A stretch of DNA of 50,835 nt, taken from positions 1 to 50,835 of the forward strand of contig CAZYVL010000004.1 in NCBI GenBank assembly GCA_964651005.1. The letters are read 5' to 3'. Shown here in pieces: positions 36,253 to 43,218 of this stretch. The notes under the pieces were generated by a model that saw nothing but the letters and a program-made list of their open reading frames with translations, did not search any database and was not told where the DNA came from. Source of the stretch: DATMFV01 sp964651005 (GTDB taxonomy: Bacteria; Verrucomicrobiota; Verrucomicrobiia; Chthoniobacterales; Chthoniobacteraceae). Position numbers and translations under genes: made by a program. How positions within the stretch are numbered: the stretch's first letter is position 1; each line of letters starts with the position of its first letter.

Positions 36253-37755
36253 TTATGGAATGCCCCCCGGATCGGCTTCGAAATCCTCCCGGCACATCTT
36301 GCAGCAAAGCCGGACCTCGCGCCCTTCGTGGTGGAAGACGAACGGCTCCCCCATCGAGCCGAGTTCCTCGTGCGAGACGGGGCAAAGCTCCGGCGCGGGC
36401 GTGCCTGCGCTTGCGGTTCCGGGCTTCGGCGCCGGCGGGCGCTTTTCGCGCGTGAGCTCGAGCGGCTCCTCCAGCGCCGCCTGGCCATCGAGCAGCACGC
36501 CTCCCCGGACGACAACCTTCTGCCCCTCCTCCAGACCGGCGAGCACCTCGACGCGCTGGTCCCCCCGCCGCCCGAGGACGACCGGGGTGCGCCGGTAGAC
36601 GCCGTGGCCTTCGTCCACAAAGACGCGCGGCTGCCCGCCGGGCCAGAGCACCGCCGTGCGCGGGATCGTCAACGCCTCGGCGCGGGTGCCCCGGACGGTT
36701 CCCTCCGCGAAGAGCCGGTGCAGGAAAAGACGCCGGGGGTGCGGACGGGCCGCTCCCTCTTCGCCCGCCGGGGCTGGTGCCAGGGCCTGTGCCGAGTTCG
36801 GGAGGAGCGGATTTTCCAGCTCCACCCGGACGCGCGCCGTGCGGGTGGCGGCGTCGAGGTTCGGGTCGATGAAGGTGATCGGGGCGGTGAAGACGCGGCC
36901 CGGGTGCGACGGCGTGCGGATCTCGACTTTCTGCCCCGGCTGGAGCCACGGCAGGTCGCGTTCATAGGCGTCAAAGACGAACCACATTTTGCGGAAATCG
37001 GCGATCTCCAGCAACGTCTCGCCCTCGTTGACCCACTCCCCCTCCACCACCTTGCGCGCCACGACGGTGCCGCTCATCGGCGCGAGCAGCGGCACGGTCA
37101 GGCTCTCCGGGTCGCGTTCGGGCAGGGCGGCGATCTGTCCTTTTGTCAACCCGAGCTGGCGCAGCTTCCCGGCGGCGGCTTTCTTGAGCCCTCCTTCTCC
37201 TCGGGCGGCGAGGTAGTCCGAGATCGCGGCGAGCAGTTCGCGGCTGAAAATCTCGGCGACCGGCTCGCCCTCCGCGACTTCCACCCCCGAGGTGTTGACC
37301 AGGAGCCGGTCGAGGCGGCCACGAACCGGCGCGGCGAGAATCCGGTGGCGGGTCTGGTCGTCGTCGATGGTCCCGGCCACGCGCAGCGTCCGCACCAGGG
37401 GACGGCGCAAGACGGGGGCGCTGGCGATCCCGGCCACGCGCGGGCTTTCCCCCGGGAGCATGACCACCCCGCCGGAAGCGGTCGGCGCGCCCGGGTTGCC
37501 CTCGGTGGTCGGGGCGGTTTCGTAGATGGCAACGAGGTCCATCCCGCAGATCGTGCACTGGCCCGGGTGGTCGCTCCGAATCCACGGGTGCATCGGCGAC
37601 TGGTAGTAAAGCGGTTTGCGCCCCGCGCGGGCGGCGGCGTCTTTTCCGGGCGCGCGAGGGGGCTCGCCCTCGCTCCGGCGGCCGAACTGCCACCCCCCGG
37701 CAGCAGCCAGAATGGCGACAACAGCAACAAAAAGGATGGGAAGAAATCGGCGCAT
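36253..37755 (-). CDS. cusB: CusB-like efflux adaptor with N-terminal heavy-metal-binding and C-terminal YHS domains
   Basis: This 500-residue periplasmic adaptor has a membrane anchor (RRFLPILFVAVVAILAAAGG). A heavy-metal-binding domain with PMHPW and CTICGMDL follows (about residues 50-75), then barrel-sandwich and beta-barrel parts (AGTIDDDQTRHRILAAPVRG, APMSGTVVARKVVEGEWVNE, MWFVFDAYERDLPWLQPGQK). The C-terminus is an added YHS-type domain with CPVSHEEL and CCKMCREDF. ATG 37755 was chosen; an upstream GTG at 37800 would place the start inside a strong hairpin. It sits between the YHS protein and the pump. Metal hand-over from the two binding domains to the pump is inference. Confidence 0.92.
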   Translation of the reverse strand: MRRFLPILFVAVVAILAAAGGWQFGRRSEGEPPRAPGKDAAARAGRKPLYYQSPMHPWIRSDHPGQCTICGMDLVAIYETAPTTEGNPGAPTASGGVVMLPGESPRVAGIASAPVLRRPLVRTLRVAGTIDDDQTRHRILAAPVRGRLDRLLVNTSGVEVAEGEPVAEIFSRELLAAISDYLAARGEGGLKKAAAGKLRQLGLTKGQIAALPERDPESLTVPLLAPMSGTVVARKVVEGEWVNEGETLLEIADFRKMWFVFDAYERDLPWLQPGQKVEIRTPSHPGRVFTAPITFIDPNLDAATRTARVRVELENPLLPNSAQALAPAPAGEEGAARPHPRRLFLHRLFAEGTVRGTRAEALTIPRTAVLWPGGQPRVFVDEGHGVYRRTPVVLGRRGDQRVEVLAGLEEGQKVVVRGGVLLDGQAALEEPLELTREKRPPAPKPGTASAGTPAPELCPVSHEELGSMGEPFVFHHEGREVRLCCKMCREDFEADPGGIP

Positions 37756-37770
37756 GGAGGAATAGGCCGC

Positions 37771-37793
37771 CCCGGGAGGGTGTTTCTCCCGGG
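37771..37793 (-). other. Perfect hairpin between the YHS gene and the adaptor gene
   Basis: CCCGGGAG (37771-37778) and CTCCCGGG (37786-37793) form an 8-bp stem with a 7-base loop, 24 bases past the YHS stop codon on the minus strand. There is no T-run, so it may be an mRNA processing or partial-termination element that sets gene dosage within the operon. Confidence 0.55.
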
Positions 37794-37816
37794 ACGGCAC
37801 GGCAAGGTGGCCCTGC

Positions 37817-38092
37817 TTACTTCTGCTTCTTCTTTGCGGCGTCGGTGACGATTTTCACGTACTTGGCCGGGTTCTTATCGAAGCGCTTCTTGCAATGCTT
37901 GCAGCAGAGCCAGATGTCGGTCTTCTCGTAGGTGATCTTGACGGGGGCCATGTCGTCGGAGCCGAGCAGTTCCCCGGAAACCGGGCAGGTCTTCAAGGGA
38001 TAATCTTTCGGCACGGCGGCGGTGAGATCCCCCGCATGGGCGAAACTGCCCGCGAGAAGGAGCGAAACGGTGAGAGTCAGAATGGTTTTCAT
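37817..38092 (-). CDS. Small secreted YHS-domain metal-binding protein
   Basis: This 91-residue protein has a signal peptide (MKTILTLTVSLLLAGSFAHA) and one YHS-like domain: CPVSGELLGSDDMAPVKITY and WLCCKHCKKRFDKNPAKY, with cysteines set to bind a metal ion. It resembles the C-terminal domain of the adaptor encoded just downstream. A periplasmic metal carrier or sensor for the efflux pump is the likely role (inference). A region of short tandem repeats lies directly upstream (38111-38168). Confidence 0.85.
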   Translation of the reverse strand: MKTILTLTVSLLLAGSFAHAGDLTAAVPKDYPLKTCPVSGELLGSDDMAPVKITYEKTDIWLCCKHCKKRFDKNPAKYVKIVTDAAKKKQK

Positions 38093-38110
38093 AGAGATGA
38101 TGGAGTCTGG

Positions 38111-38168
38111 TTTGGTATTTTTTGGTTTGGTTTGGTTTTGATGAGAGGTTTGAGAGGTTTGAGAGGTT
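38111..38168 (-). repeat. Short tandem repeats upstream of the YHS gene
   Basis: Written on the + strand, TTTGG occurs at 38111-38115 and then three times in a row at 38121-38135. TGAGAGGTT then occurs three times in tandem (38142-38168). The block lies 20 to 75 bases upstream of the YHS start codon, so it falls in the promoter or leader. Confidence 0.85.
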
Positions 38169-38347
38169 TGATGAACCCTGCCGGAGCCTTCCGCGCCGGG
38201 AATGCAAATCCCGGGCGTGAAGAACGCAGGCGGACGGGGAGGGTAGCGGCCCTCCGCGCCTGCCAGAGAGGCAACATGGGTGCGAGGCCGACCAGCGCGG
38301 GGGCATTCCCCGCGCGGGAGATGAAAGCGAGCCTTCGAGGAGGCTCT

Positions 38348-38887
38348 TTAGGCCCTTTCAGGCGGAGCGTGCGCGCGCAGGGCGTTTTGGAGAACCGTTT
38401 CCGCAAACGTCGCCGCTCGCGGCGGCGGCCCGGTTTCCGGCGAAGGCGCTTCGAAATCGGGAAGCGGGCCGTCGAGAATCGCCCCGTGCATCCACGGCGG
38501 CAGAACGGCAAAAACAGAAGAGGAGACGGGAGCCAGCTTCACCCCGTCGGGAGTGGAAACCTGGAGAGACTTGCAGCACGGAATGTCCGGCCCGGCGGGC
38601 GAATCCCCCCGTGGTTGCGAGGAGGCGTGCGATCCTGCCGCATCGCCGGAGGCGGAGCGATCCGCCTGGCAGCAGCGGTGTTCCATTTGCGCGGCAAGGT
38701 GCGGGTTATCGAGCAGGCTCGCCAGGGCGCAATGGTTGGAGAGCGCGAGCCACGCCGCGAGCACCAGCGCGGTCGTCGCGCCCCGGAATGCCTGCCGGGA
38801 AAGACGAGAGAGAAGCACAAAGAGGGCTGCCAATTCCCGGCCCCTGCGGGCGTCGGACTGGATTTTGCTGGGTGCTCGGTTGCGCAC
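38348..38887 (-). CDS. Hypothetical Cys-rich exported protein at the head of the metal efflux operon
   Basis: This 179-residue protein is not assigned to a family. It has a basic N-terminus, a hydrophobic stretch (FRGATTALVLAAWLALSNHC, about residues 34-53), then MEHRCCQ, CCKSLQ and a Pro-rich C-terminus. The Cys and His pairs after the membrane segment suggest metal binding outside the cytoplasm. It is the first gene of the minus-strand run leading to the YHS protein, adaptor and pump, about 255 bases upstream of the YHS gene. The start codon is a GTG at 38887; a shorter start is possible. Confidence 0.6.
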   Translation of the reverse strand: MRNRAPSKIQSDARRGRELAALFVLLSRLSRQAFRGATTALVLAAWLALSNHCALASLLDNPHLAAQMEHRCCQADRSASGDAAGSHASSQPRGDSPAGPDIPCCKSLQVSTPDGVKLAPVSSSVFAVLPPWMHGAILDGPLPDFEAPSPETGPPPRAATFAETVLQNALRAHAPPERA

Positions 38888-38921
38888 GGGGCGAAAGGAT
38901 AACCGCGAATCCCGCTCTCCT

Positions 38922-38976
38922 CAAGCGGAAAGGCGCGGCGGGTGGGCGAACCCGGCCCGCGCGGCCTTTCCGCTTG
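38922..38976. other. Long imperfect hairpin next to the MITE-like element
   Basis: CAAGCGGAAAGG (38922-38933) and CCTTTCCGCTTG (38965-38976) form a perfect 12-bp stem. The inner CGCG-rich bases extend the pairing with small bulges. It lies 35 bases upstream of the first gene of the metal operon (minus strand) and about 10 bases from the palindromic element. No T-run follows on either strand, so it could be a terminator relic or an operator. Confidence 0.65.
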
Positions 38977-38986
38977 GCGGGAGTTT

Positions 38987-39147
38987 ATACCAAATCTTTT
39001 CAATAATGAGACGCTCTGGCTTGGTCTTTTTGAGCCAGGCGGCGTTGTCAGGCAGGGTCGTTATCACAGATAGCGCCCCTGCCTTCCGCCTTGCCTAGCT
39101 CAAAAATCCCGGCGCCATAGCATCTCCTTCTTTCGAAGATTTGGTAT
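38987..39147. mobile_element. MITE-like element of about 161 bp with 12-bp terminal inverted repeats
   Basis: ATACCAAATCTT (38987-38998) and AAGATTTGGTAT (39136-39147) are exact inverted repeats. Further matched arms share the same centre near 39067: GAGACGCT/AGCATCTC (one mismatch, 39008-39015 with 39119-39126), TTTTTGAGC/GCTCAAAAA (39027-39035 with 39098-39106) and GGCAGGG/CCCTGCC (39051-39057 with 39077-39083). The whole element can fold into one long hairpin. TTATA occurs at both flanks (38985-38989 and 39147-39151), a possible target duplication that partly overlaps the repeats. No transposase ORF is inside. It is also AT-richer than its neighbours. Confidence 0.75.
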
Positions 39148-39729
39148 TATAACAGCCCGAGCGATCGCAGCAGCAGCGTGTCGATCCGCCCGGTGACCGG
39201 CAGCCCCCGGTCCACCTGGTAGCTGCGGATGGCGGCGCGGCTGCGCGGGCCGATGTCGCCGTCGATCGCGCCACCGTAGTAACCGCGCCGCGCCAGCGCA
39301 CGCTGCACGTCCACGCCGACTGAAACCCTATAAACGGGTTGCTGCACGATCACCGGACGCGGGGCGACATACACCGGGCCAGGGGCAACATAAACCGGGG
39401 GGGGCGCGGGCCGATGGAAAAGGCTTCCGGTGATGAAATTCAACGAGAATCGCGGTTTCTTGTCGTAGCGGTCATCATGGCGATCGTGCCGATCATGCCT
39501 TTCGTGGCGGTCATCATGNNNNNNNNNNNNNNNNNNNNNNNNNNNNNNNNNNNNNNNNNNNNNNNNNNNNNNNNNNNNNNNNNNNNNNNNNNNNNNNNNN
39601 NNNNNNNNNNNNNNNNNNATCATGGCGATCATGACGGTCCCGACCCCGGTCATCGGCGTGGGAAGGAAGGGCGGTTGCGGCGCTCAGGACGGCCGCGACC
39701 AGGGCGGTTGCAAACAGGTTTGTTTTCAT
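39147..39729 (-). CDS. Secreted His/Asp-rich peptidoglycan-binding protein, interrupted by an assembly gap
   Basis: The N-terminal side (from ATG 39729) has a signal peptide (MKTNLFATALVAAVLSAATA) and then DDRGRDRHDRHD. After 100 Ns the reading continues HDDRHERHDRHDRHDDRYDK, a Pro/Val-rich part (PPPVYVAPGPVYVAPRPVIV) and a C-terminal peptidoglycan-binding domain (QRALARRGYYGGAIDGDIGP, AAIRSYQVDRGLPVTGRIDT), ending at TAA 39147. The two sides are in different frames across the 100 N, and a real gap length divisible by 3 would restore one frame. It is a paralogue of the next gene upstream. The His/Asp stretch could bind metals. The stop codon abuts the MITE-like element. Confidence 0.8.
39519..39618. 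other. Assembly gap of 100 N inside His/Asp-coding repeats
   Basis: Exactly 100 N, flanked by short repeats such as GATCATGGCGATCATG that encode the Asp-Arg-His stretch. True length unknown. Confidence 0.99.
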
Positions 39730-39873
39730 GGGTATGGGTATTGAGGGAAGAAGCGGGTTTGGGAGCTTCAGGCGACCCTCCACCCCGGAAGAGCGGAGGA
39801 CCGCCAAAGACTGACAGGTTGGGCCGTGGACCCTGGAAAGCAAACCGCCTTTTAAGCGCGGGAGCGGCCGAGG

Positions 39874-40317
39874 TCAGATCAGCTTGAGGGAGCGAAGCAG
39901 ATTGCCGTCGATCCGGCCGGTTACAGGCAGGTTGCGATCCACCTGATAGGCGCGAATCGCCGCCCGGGTGCGGGAGCCGACCACGCCGTCGATCTCCGCG
40001 CCGTAGTAGCCTTTGCTGGCGAGCGCGGCCTGCACGTCGCGCTCCAGCGAGCGCCGCTGTTCCCGCTCCACGTAGACCGTCCTCGGCTGCGTGTAGATCA
40101 CCGTCGGCGGGGCGTAGAAGGGATGGTAAAACGGATCGCCGAAGTAGGAGTGAGGATAATACCCTCCTGAATAGAAGCCGAAGCTGACGCTGGGCCGGAA
40201 GTGATGGGAATGGGAATCATGCCGGGAGTGGCGATGGTGATCGCGCGCGAGAGCCGGCAAGGCGCACAGGCCCGAGAAAACAAGCCCGATGGAAAGGGAG
40301 CGGAACATCGTCGTCAT
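39874..40317 (-). CDS. Secreted His-rich peptidoglycan-binding protein (paralogue)
   Basis: This 147-residue protein has a signal peptide (FRSLSIGLVFSGLCALPALA), then RDHHRHSRHDSHSHHFRPS, a Tyr/Pro-rich segment (YSGGYYPHSYFGDPFYHPFY) and a C-terminal peptidoglycan-binding domain (VQAALASKGYYGAEIDGVVG, AAIRAYQVDRNLPVTGRIDG). ATG 40317 was chosen because it starts the signal region; ATG 40308 is close by. It is the tandem duplicate of the neighbouring gene, with a shorter His-rich part. It may anchor in the wall and bind divalent metals (inference from composition). Confidence 0.85.
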   Translation of the reverse strand: MTTMFRSLSIGLVFSGLCALPALARDHHRHSRHDSHSHHFRPSVSFGFYSGGYYPHSYFGDPFYHPFYAPPTVIYTQPRTVYVEREQRRSLERDVQAALASKGYYGAEIDGVVGSRTRAAIRAYQVDRNLPVTGRIDGNLLRSLKLI

Positions 40318-40395
40318 AATCTGCGGTATTGGACGCGACAAAGGTGCCAGACATTCAATGCCGGCCAAAGATTTTTTCCAAAATCGCAGCGGCTC

Positions 40396-41742
40396 CTATT
40401 TCCCGGGCAAGGAAATCCCGCGCAGCTTTTTGTAAAGGCTCACCGCGTGCGAATCGGTCATGCCGGAAACGAAGTCGGTCATCCGCTGCAACCGCGTGTA
40501 AGGGTGCGCGTCGGGCTCTCCGCCCGGGCCGATGAATGGCTCCGGCACGATGCGCAGCAGTGTGCGCGTCCGGGGTGAGGGTTTGCCGCAGGCGCAATAA
40601 TCCTCGACCGCGCTCACGAAAAGATCGAGCAGCCCGCCGATCACCTCGAAGCCCGCCGCCTCGATCTCCGCCTTGCGCGGGCTGGCGTAGATTGTCTCCC
40701 AGGAGTGCTGTACGATCTCTTCCATCGCCGCCGCCATCGGCGTGCAGTCGATCAGCGGCTCGTCGAACTCCCCCGCCAGCAACGCCTCCTGCCGGTCGCG
40801 GAAGGCGGCCCGGACTTGATCCACGGCGCTGCCGATCGCCTGAGCGCGTAAGAACTCGATGCGCTCCTTCTCCGCGTGCATCCCCTGCGCGCGCTCCAGG
40901 TCGCGCGAGGAGCCGATCACCTCCACGAACGCGTCGCGCACCTTTTCGTAAGGGAGCAGGCCGAGCCGCACGCCATCCTCGAAGTCCACGAGCCGGTAGC
41001 AGATGTCGTCCGCCGCCTCTACGATGAAGGCGAGCGGATGGCGGCACCAACGCCCCGCCCCGCGCGGCAGAAGCCCCGTCCGGTCGGCAACTTCGGCGAA
41101 GAGGTCCGCCTCGGAGCAAAAGAACGAGAACTTCTTCCCGCTCGCCCCCTTCTCCCCCGGCGGGAGCGGCGTGCCGGAGGCCAGCGGGTACTTGGCGAAC
41201 GCGCCGAGCGTGGCGCAGGTCAACTGCAAGCCGCCCGGGTTATCGGGCATCTCCAGGCGCGTGAGCACGCGGAAACCTTGCGCGTTGCCTTCGAAGCGGG
41301 CGAAATCCGCCGCCTCTTCCGGAGAGAGATGGTCGCGAAAAAAAGCAGCATGCGGGGAGGTCAGGAACCAGTGTCGGATCGCGTCCTCGCCGGAGTGGCC
41401 GAAGGGCGGGTTGCCGACATCGTGCGCCAGGCATGCCGCCGCCACGATGGCCCCCACGTCCGAGGGGTGGAACCCCTCCGGGCAGGCGGCGAGGTCGGCC
41501 CCGATGGCGGTCCCGAGCGAGCGCCCGACGCAGGCCGCCTCCAGGCTGTGCGTGAGCCGGGTGCGCACATAGTCGCTCTCCGCCAGCGGCACCACCTGGG
41601 TTTTGTCCTGCATCCGGCGGAACGCCGAGGAGAAGACCATCCGGTCGTAATCCCGCTGGAAGGGGGAACGCTGCGGCTGCGGCGTCTCCAGCCGGGAGCG
41701 CCCCAGCCGGACTGGCGAAAGGAGTTTGTCCCACTGCATCAT
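40396..41742 (-). CDS. dgt: Deoxyguanosinetriphosphate triphosphohydrolase-like protein
   Basis: This HD-domain enzyme (448 residues) hydrolyses dGTP or other dNTPs to the nucleoside and triphosphate and so tunes nucleotide pools. The HD motif residues are seen in RTRLTHSLEAACVGRSLGTA and CLAHDVGNPPFGHSGEDAIR. EGNAQGFRVLTRLE and FIVEAADDICYRLVDFEDGV are further family blocks. The start at 41742 was chosen because it overlaps the stop of the upstream small gene as ATGA (41739-41742), a usual sign of coupling; an in-frame ATG at 41763 exists. The family includes phage-defence members, but nothing here separates that from housekeeping. Confidence 0.92.
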   Translation of the reverse strand: MMQWDKLLSPVRLGRSRLETPQPQRSPFQRDYDRMVFSSAFRRMQDKTQVVPLAESDYVRTRLTHSLEAACVGRSLGTAIGADLAACPEGFHPSDVGAIVAAACLAHDVGNPPFGHSGEDAIRHWFLTSPHAAFFRDHLSPEEAADFARFEGNAQGFRVLTRLEMPDNPGGLQLTCATLGAFAKYPLASGTPLPPGEKGASGKKFSFFCSEADLFAEVADRTGLLPRGAGRWCRHPLAFIVEAADDICYRLVDFEDGVRLGLLPYEKVRDAFVEVIGSSRDLERAQGMHAEKERIEFLRAQAIGSAVDQVRAAFRDRQEALLAGEFDEPLIDCTPMAAAMEEIVQHSWETIYASPRKAEIEAAGFEVIGGLLDLFVSAVEDYCACGKPSPRTRTLLRIVPEPFIGPGGEPDAHPYTRLQRMTDFVSGMTDSHAVSLYKKLRGISLPGK

Positions 41743-42020
41743 CGCCCGCAGCTTGCCCGGCATTGCGGCGGGGGAAAAGCGGAAAGCGCCAGCCCTTGGC
41801 GCCCCTTTCTCCTTTTGCCGTTGGGCTCCTCCAGCAGCGGAAGCACCGCCTCCATCTCCCGGGGGGTAAAGATTTCACTCTTCCGCGCCACGCCTCCCTC
41901 CGCCTCCGCATAGGCCGCCGCCTGGAGCCGGATGAGTTTCGCCAGCGCGGCGGCCTGGCGGGAGGTGAGCCACAGGGGGAAAGGGGACAAAGGCGATTTT
42001 GTTGCCGGTTGTTTCGTCAT
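41739..42020 (-). CDS. Small hypothetical protein coupled to the dGTPase gene
   Basis: This 93-residue protein is not recognised. It reads LWLTSRQAAALAKLIRLQAA, then REMEAVLPLLEE and a basic C-terminus. The helical pattern with Leu, Ala and Arg suggests a small helical protein. Its TGA stop overlaps the dGTPase ATG (ATGA at 41739-41742), which supports that both are translated. A longer in-frame reading upstream is only low-complexity sequence, so ATG 42020 was chosen. Confidence 0.55.
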   Translation of the reverse strand: MTKQPATKSPLSPFPLWLTSRQAAALAKLIRLQAAAYAEAEGGVARKSEIFTPREMEAVLPLLEEPNGKRRKGRQGLALSAFPPPQCRASCGR

Positions 42021-42193
42021 GGGCGGGAGACTACCCCGGGCCACGCGCGCTCCCCCGGCATCCCGCCGCCGCGTGCCGAACGGCGCGCCCGCCGCGCCGA
42101 CCGGGGCGCTTCGCGCGCCGAAAAATCGCGGACGATTGTTCTCGCCGCATTTGTGTGGTCTGGTCCCCACCTCCGTGCGCGCAATCAGGGCGC

Positions 42194-42544
42194 TCACTGC
42201 GCGGCGGGGTCTTTGAGCGAAGCGCGCGGGTGCGCCGCCATCCACTCCATTAGCCACTCAGGCCGGGATTTGCCGAAGGGGAACCGTGCGCCGTACTCCT
42301 TGGCAGCGGAGATGGCATCGCGGGAGTAGCCGGTGATCGCGGAAAGTTCTTCGATGGTGAAAGTCCACCAAGGGTTTTCCTTGGCCATGATAAGAAGTTG
42401 TTGCCCGTCTGGATTCATCGGGGCATCGCTTTTTCCGCCTGGCCGCTGCCGGGGAGGAAAAAGGGGGTGGGGGCGGCATTCCCGGTCGCGGAGAGGGGCG
42501 CTCTCCGGCCTTGGGGAACGCGGCGCGCGCGTTTCTTCTTTCAT
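42194..42544 (-). CDS. Small protein with an HTH-like C-terminal region
   Basis: This 116-residue protein has a Pro/Arg-rich N-terminus. A tryptophan-containing helical part follows, FTIEELSAITGYSRDAISAA and FPFGKSRPEWLMEWMAAH, whose layout resembles an excisionase-type winged helix. AAGGAAG sits seven bases before ATG 42544, a good ribosome binding site. It lies 107 bases after the stop of the neighbouring small gene. Its DNA-binding role is inferred from pattern only. Confidence 0.6.
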   Translation of the reverse strand: MKEETRAPRSPRPESAPLRDRECRPHPLFPPRQRPGGKSDAPMNPDGQQLLIMAKENPWWTFTIEELSAITGYSRDAISAAKEYGARFPFGKSRPEWLMEWMAAHPRASLKDPAAQ

Positions 42545-42651
42545 CGGTACACTTCCTTGTTGGGATGAGGGCTCGAGGGATCGCGGGAAAGGGGATCGGG
42601 ATCGCGCGGGGGGCGCTTCCCCGGACTCCTTCCCGGGGTGATCCATCGAGA

Positions 42652-42966
42652 TTACCCCCGTTTCACCCCCCGGGTTTCCCCTTGAGGTGCATTGGGGAAA
42701 CTCCGCCCGCGGTTGGGGAATTTTGGGGCGTCGGGAGAGTTGACGCCCCGCTGCTCGGGCAGCTCTCCCCGCGCTTTCATCCCGCGCAAGGTCTTCCGGT
42801 CCACCCCCCGGAGCTTCGCTTCCTCCTGCTGCGAGAGAACGGCATACGGATTGATTAACTTGACGAGCAACAGGCCGATCTGCTCGTCGCTCAAATGATT
42901 GTGAATAATCTCCAACACCCGTGCATTGATGCGTGGCCGGAGGATCTCGAAGAGTTCCTGGGTCAT
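42652..42966 (-). CDS. Small protein with a possible helix-turn-helix
   Basis: This 104-residue protein is not recognised. It reads FEILRPRINARVLEIIHNHL, LSDEQIGLLLVKLIN and VLSQQEEAKLRGVDRKTLRG, then a low-complexity tail. The AKLRGVDRKTLRGMKARGEL part could be a helix-turn-helix. No strong ribosome binding site is seen. It is followed on the same strand by the other small gene at 42194. Confidence 0.5.
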   Translation of the reverse strand: MTQELFEILRPRINARVLEIIHNHLSDEQIGLLLVKLINPYAVLSQQEEAKLRGVDRKTLRGMKARGELPEQRGVNSPDAPKFPNRGRSFPNAPQGETRGVKRG

Positions 42967-43048
42967 GTTACCGGGATTTCTTAAAAAAATTGCGGTTTGC
43001 CTGTCATGAAAGACGGGGGTGGATCATCGAAGGCCCAGCAGACAGGAG

Positions 43049-43114
43049 ATGGCAGACAAGGCGGCACCCGAGAACCGATCCAGCCTCCCAAGGCCCCCCG
43101 AGTTTAGCTTATAA
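43049..43114 (+). CDS. Possible 21-codon ORF before an orphan terminator
   Basis: ATG at 43049 opens MADKAAPENRSSLPRPPEFS and ends TTA TAA at 43114. AGGAG lies directly against the ATG, which is closer than usual. It is the only + strand frame that sits just upstream of a strong terminator at 43136. Being short, it could easily be chance. Confidence 0.2.
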   Translation: MADKAAPENRSSLPRPPEFSL

Positions 43115-43135
43115 ACCGGGCGTTACCAAGCACTT

Positions 43136-43181
43136 AGAAGCCGTGAAATACGCCGCGAAACGCGGGCGACGGCTTCTTTTT
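43136..43181 (+). terminator. Strong intrinsic terminator on the + strand without an obvious gene
   Basis: AGAAGCCGT (43136-43144) pairs with ACGGCTTCT (43169-43177), enclosing a second stem CGCCGCG/CGCGGGCG with an AAA loop, and TTTTT follows (43177-43181). On the minus strand there is no T-run. No annotated + strand gene ends here, so it may end a small RNA or short ORF transcript. Confidence 0.75.
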
Positions 43182-43218
43182 GGCGCGATTCCGACAGCCC
43201 GCAGGCGTGGAAAAACGG

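Noticed and set aside
32895..36455. A 1186-codon open frame on the + strand opposite the CusA-like gene
   Set aside because: Antisense shadow of a clear RND pump; the translated sequence is rich in Arg, Glu, Asp and His without membrane pattern.
39440..39690. Repeats around the second N gap as a CRISPR or iteron array
   Set aside because: The repeats encode a His/Asp/Arg stretch of a secreted protein.
40396..41742. dGTPase as part of an anti-phage defence system
   Set aside because: Some dGTPases are defensive, but the sequence alone looks like the ordinary housekeeping enzyme and no other defence gene is close.
43136..43181. The hairpin as the terminator of the minus-strand ribbon-helix-helix gene
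   Set aside because: The T-run is only on the + strand; on the minus strand the stem is followed by AAGTGCTTGG.
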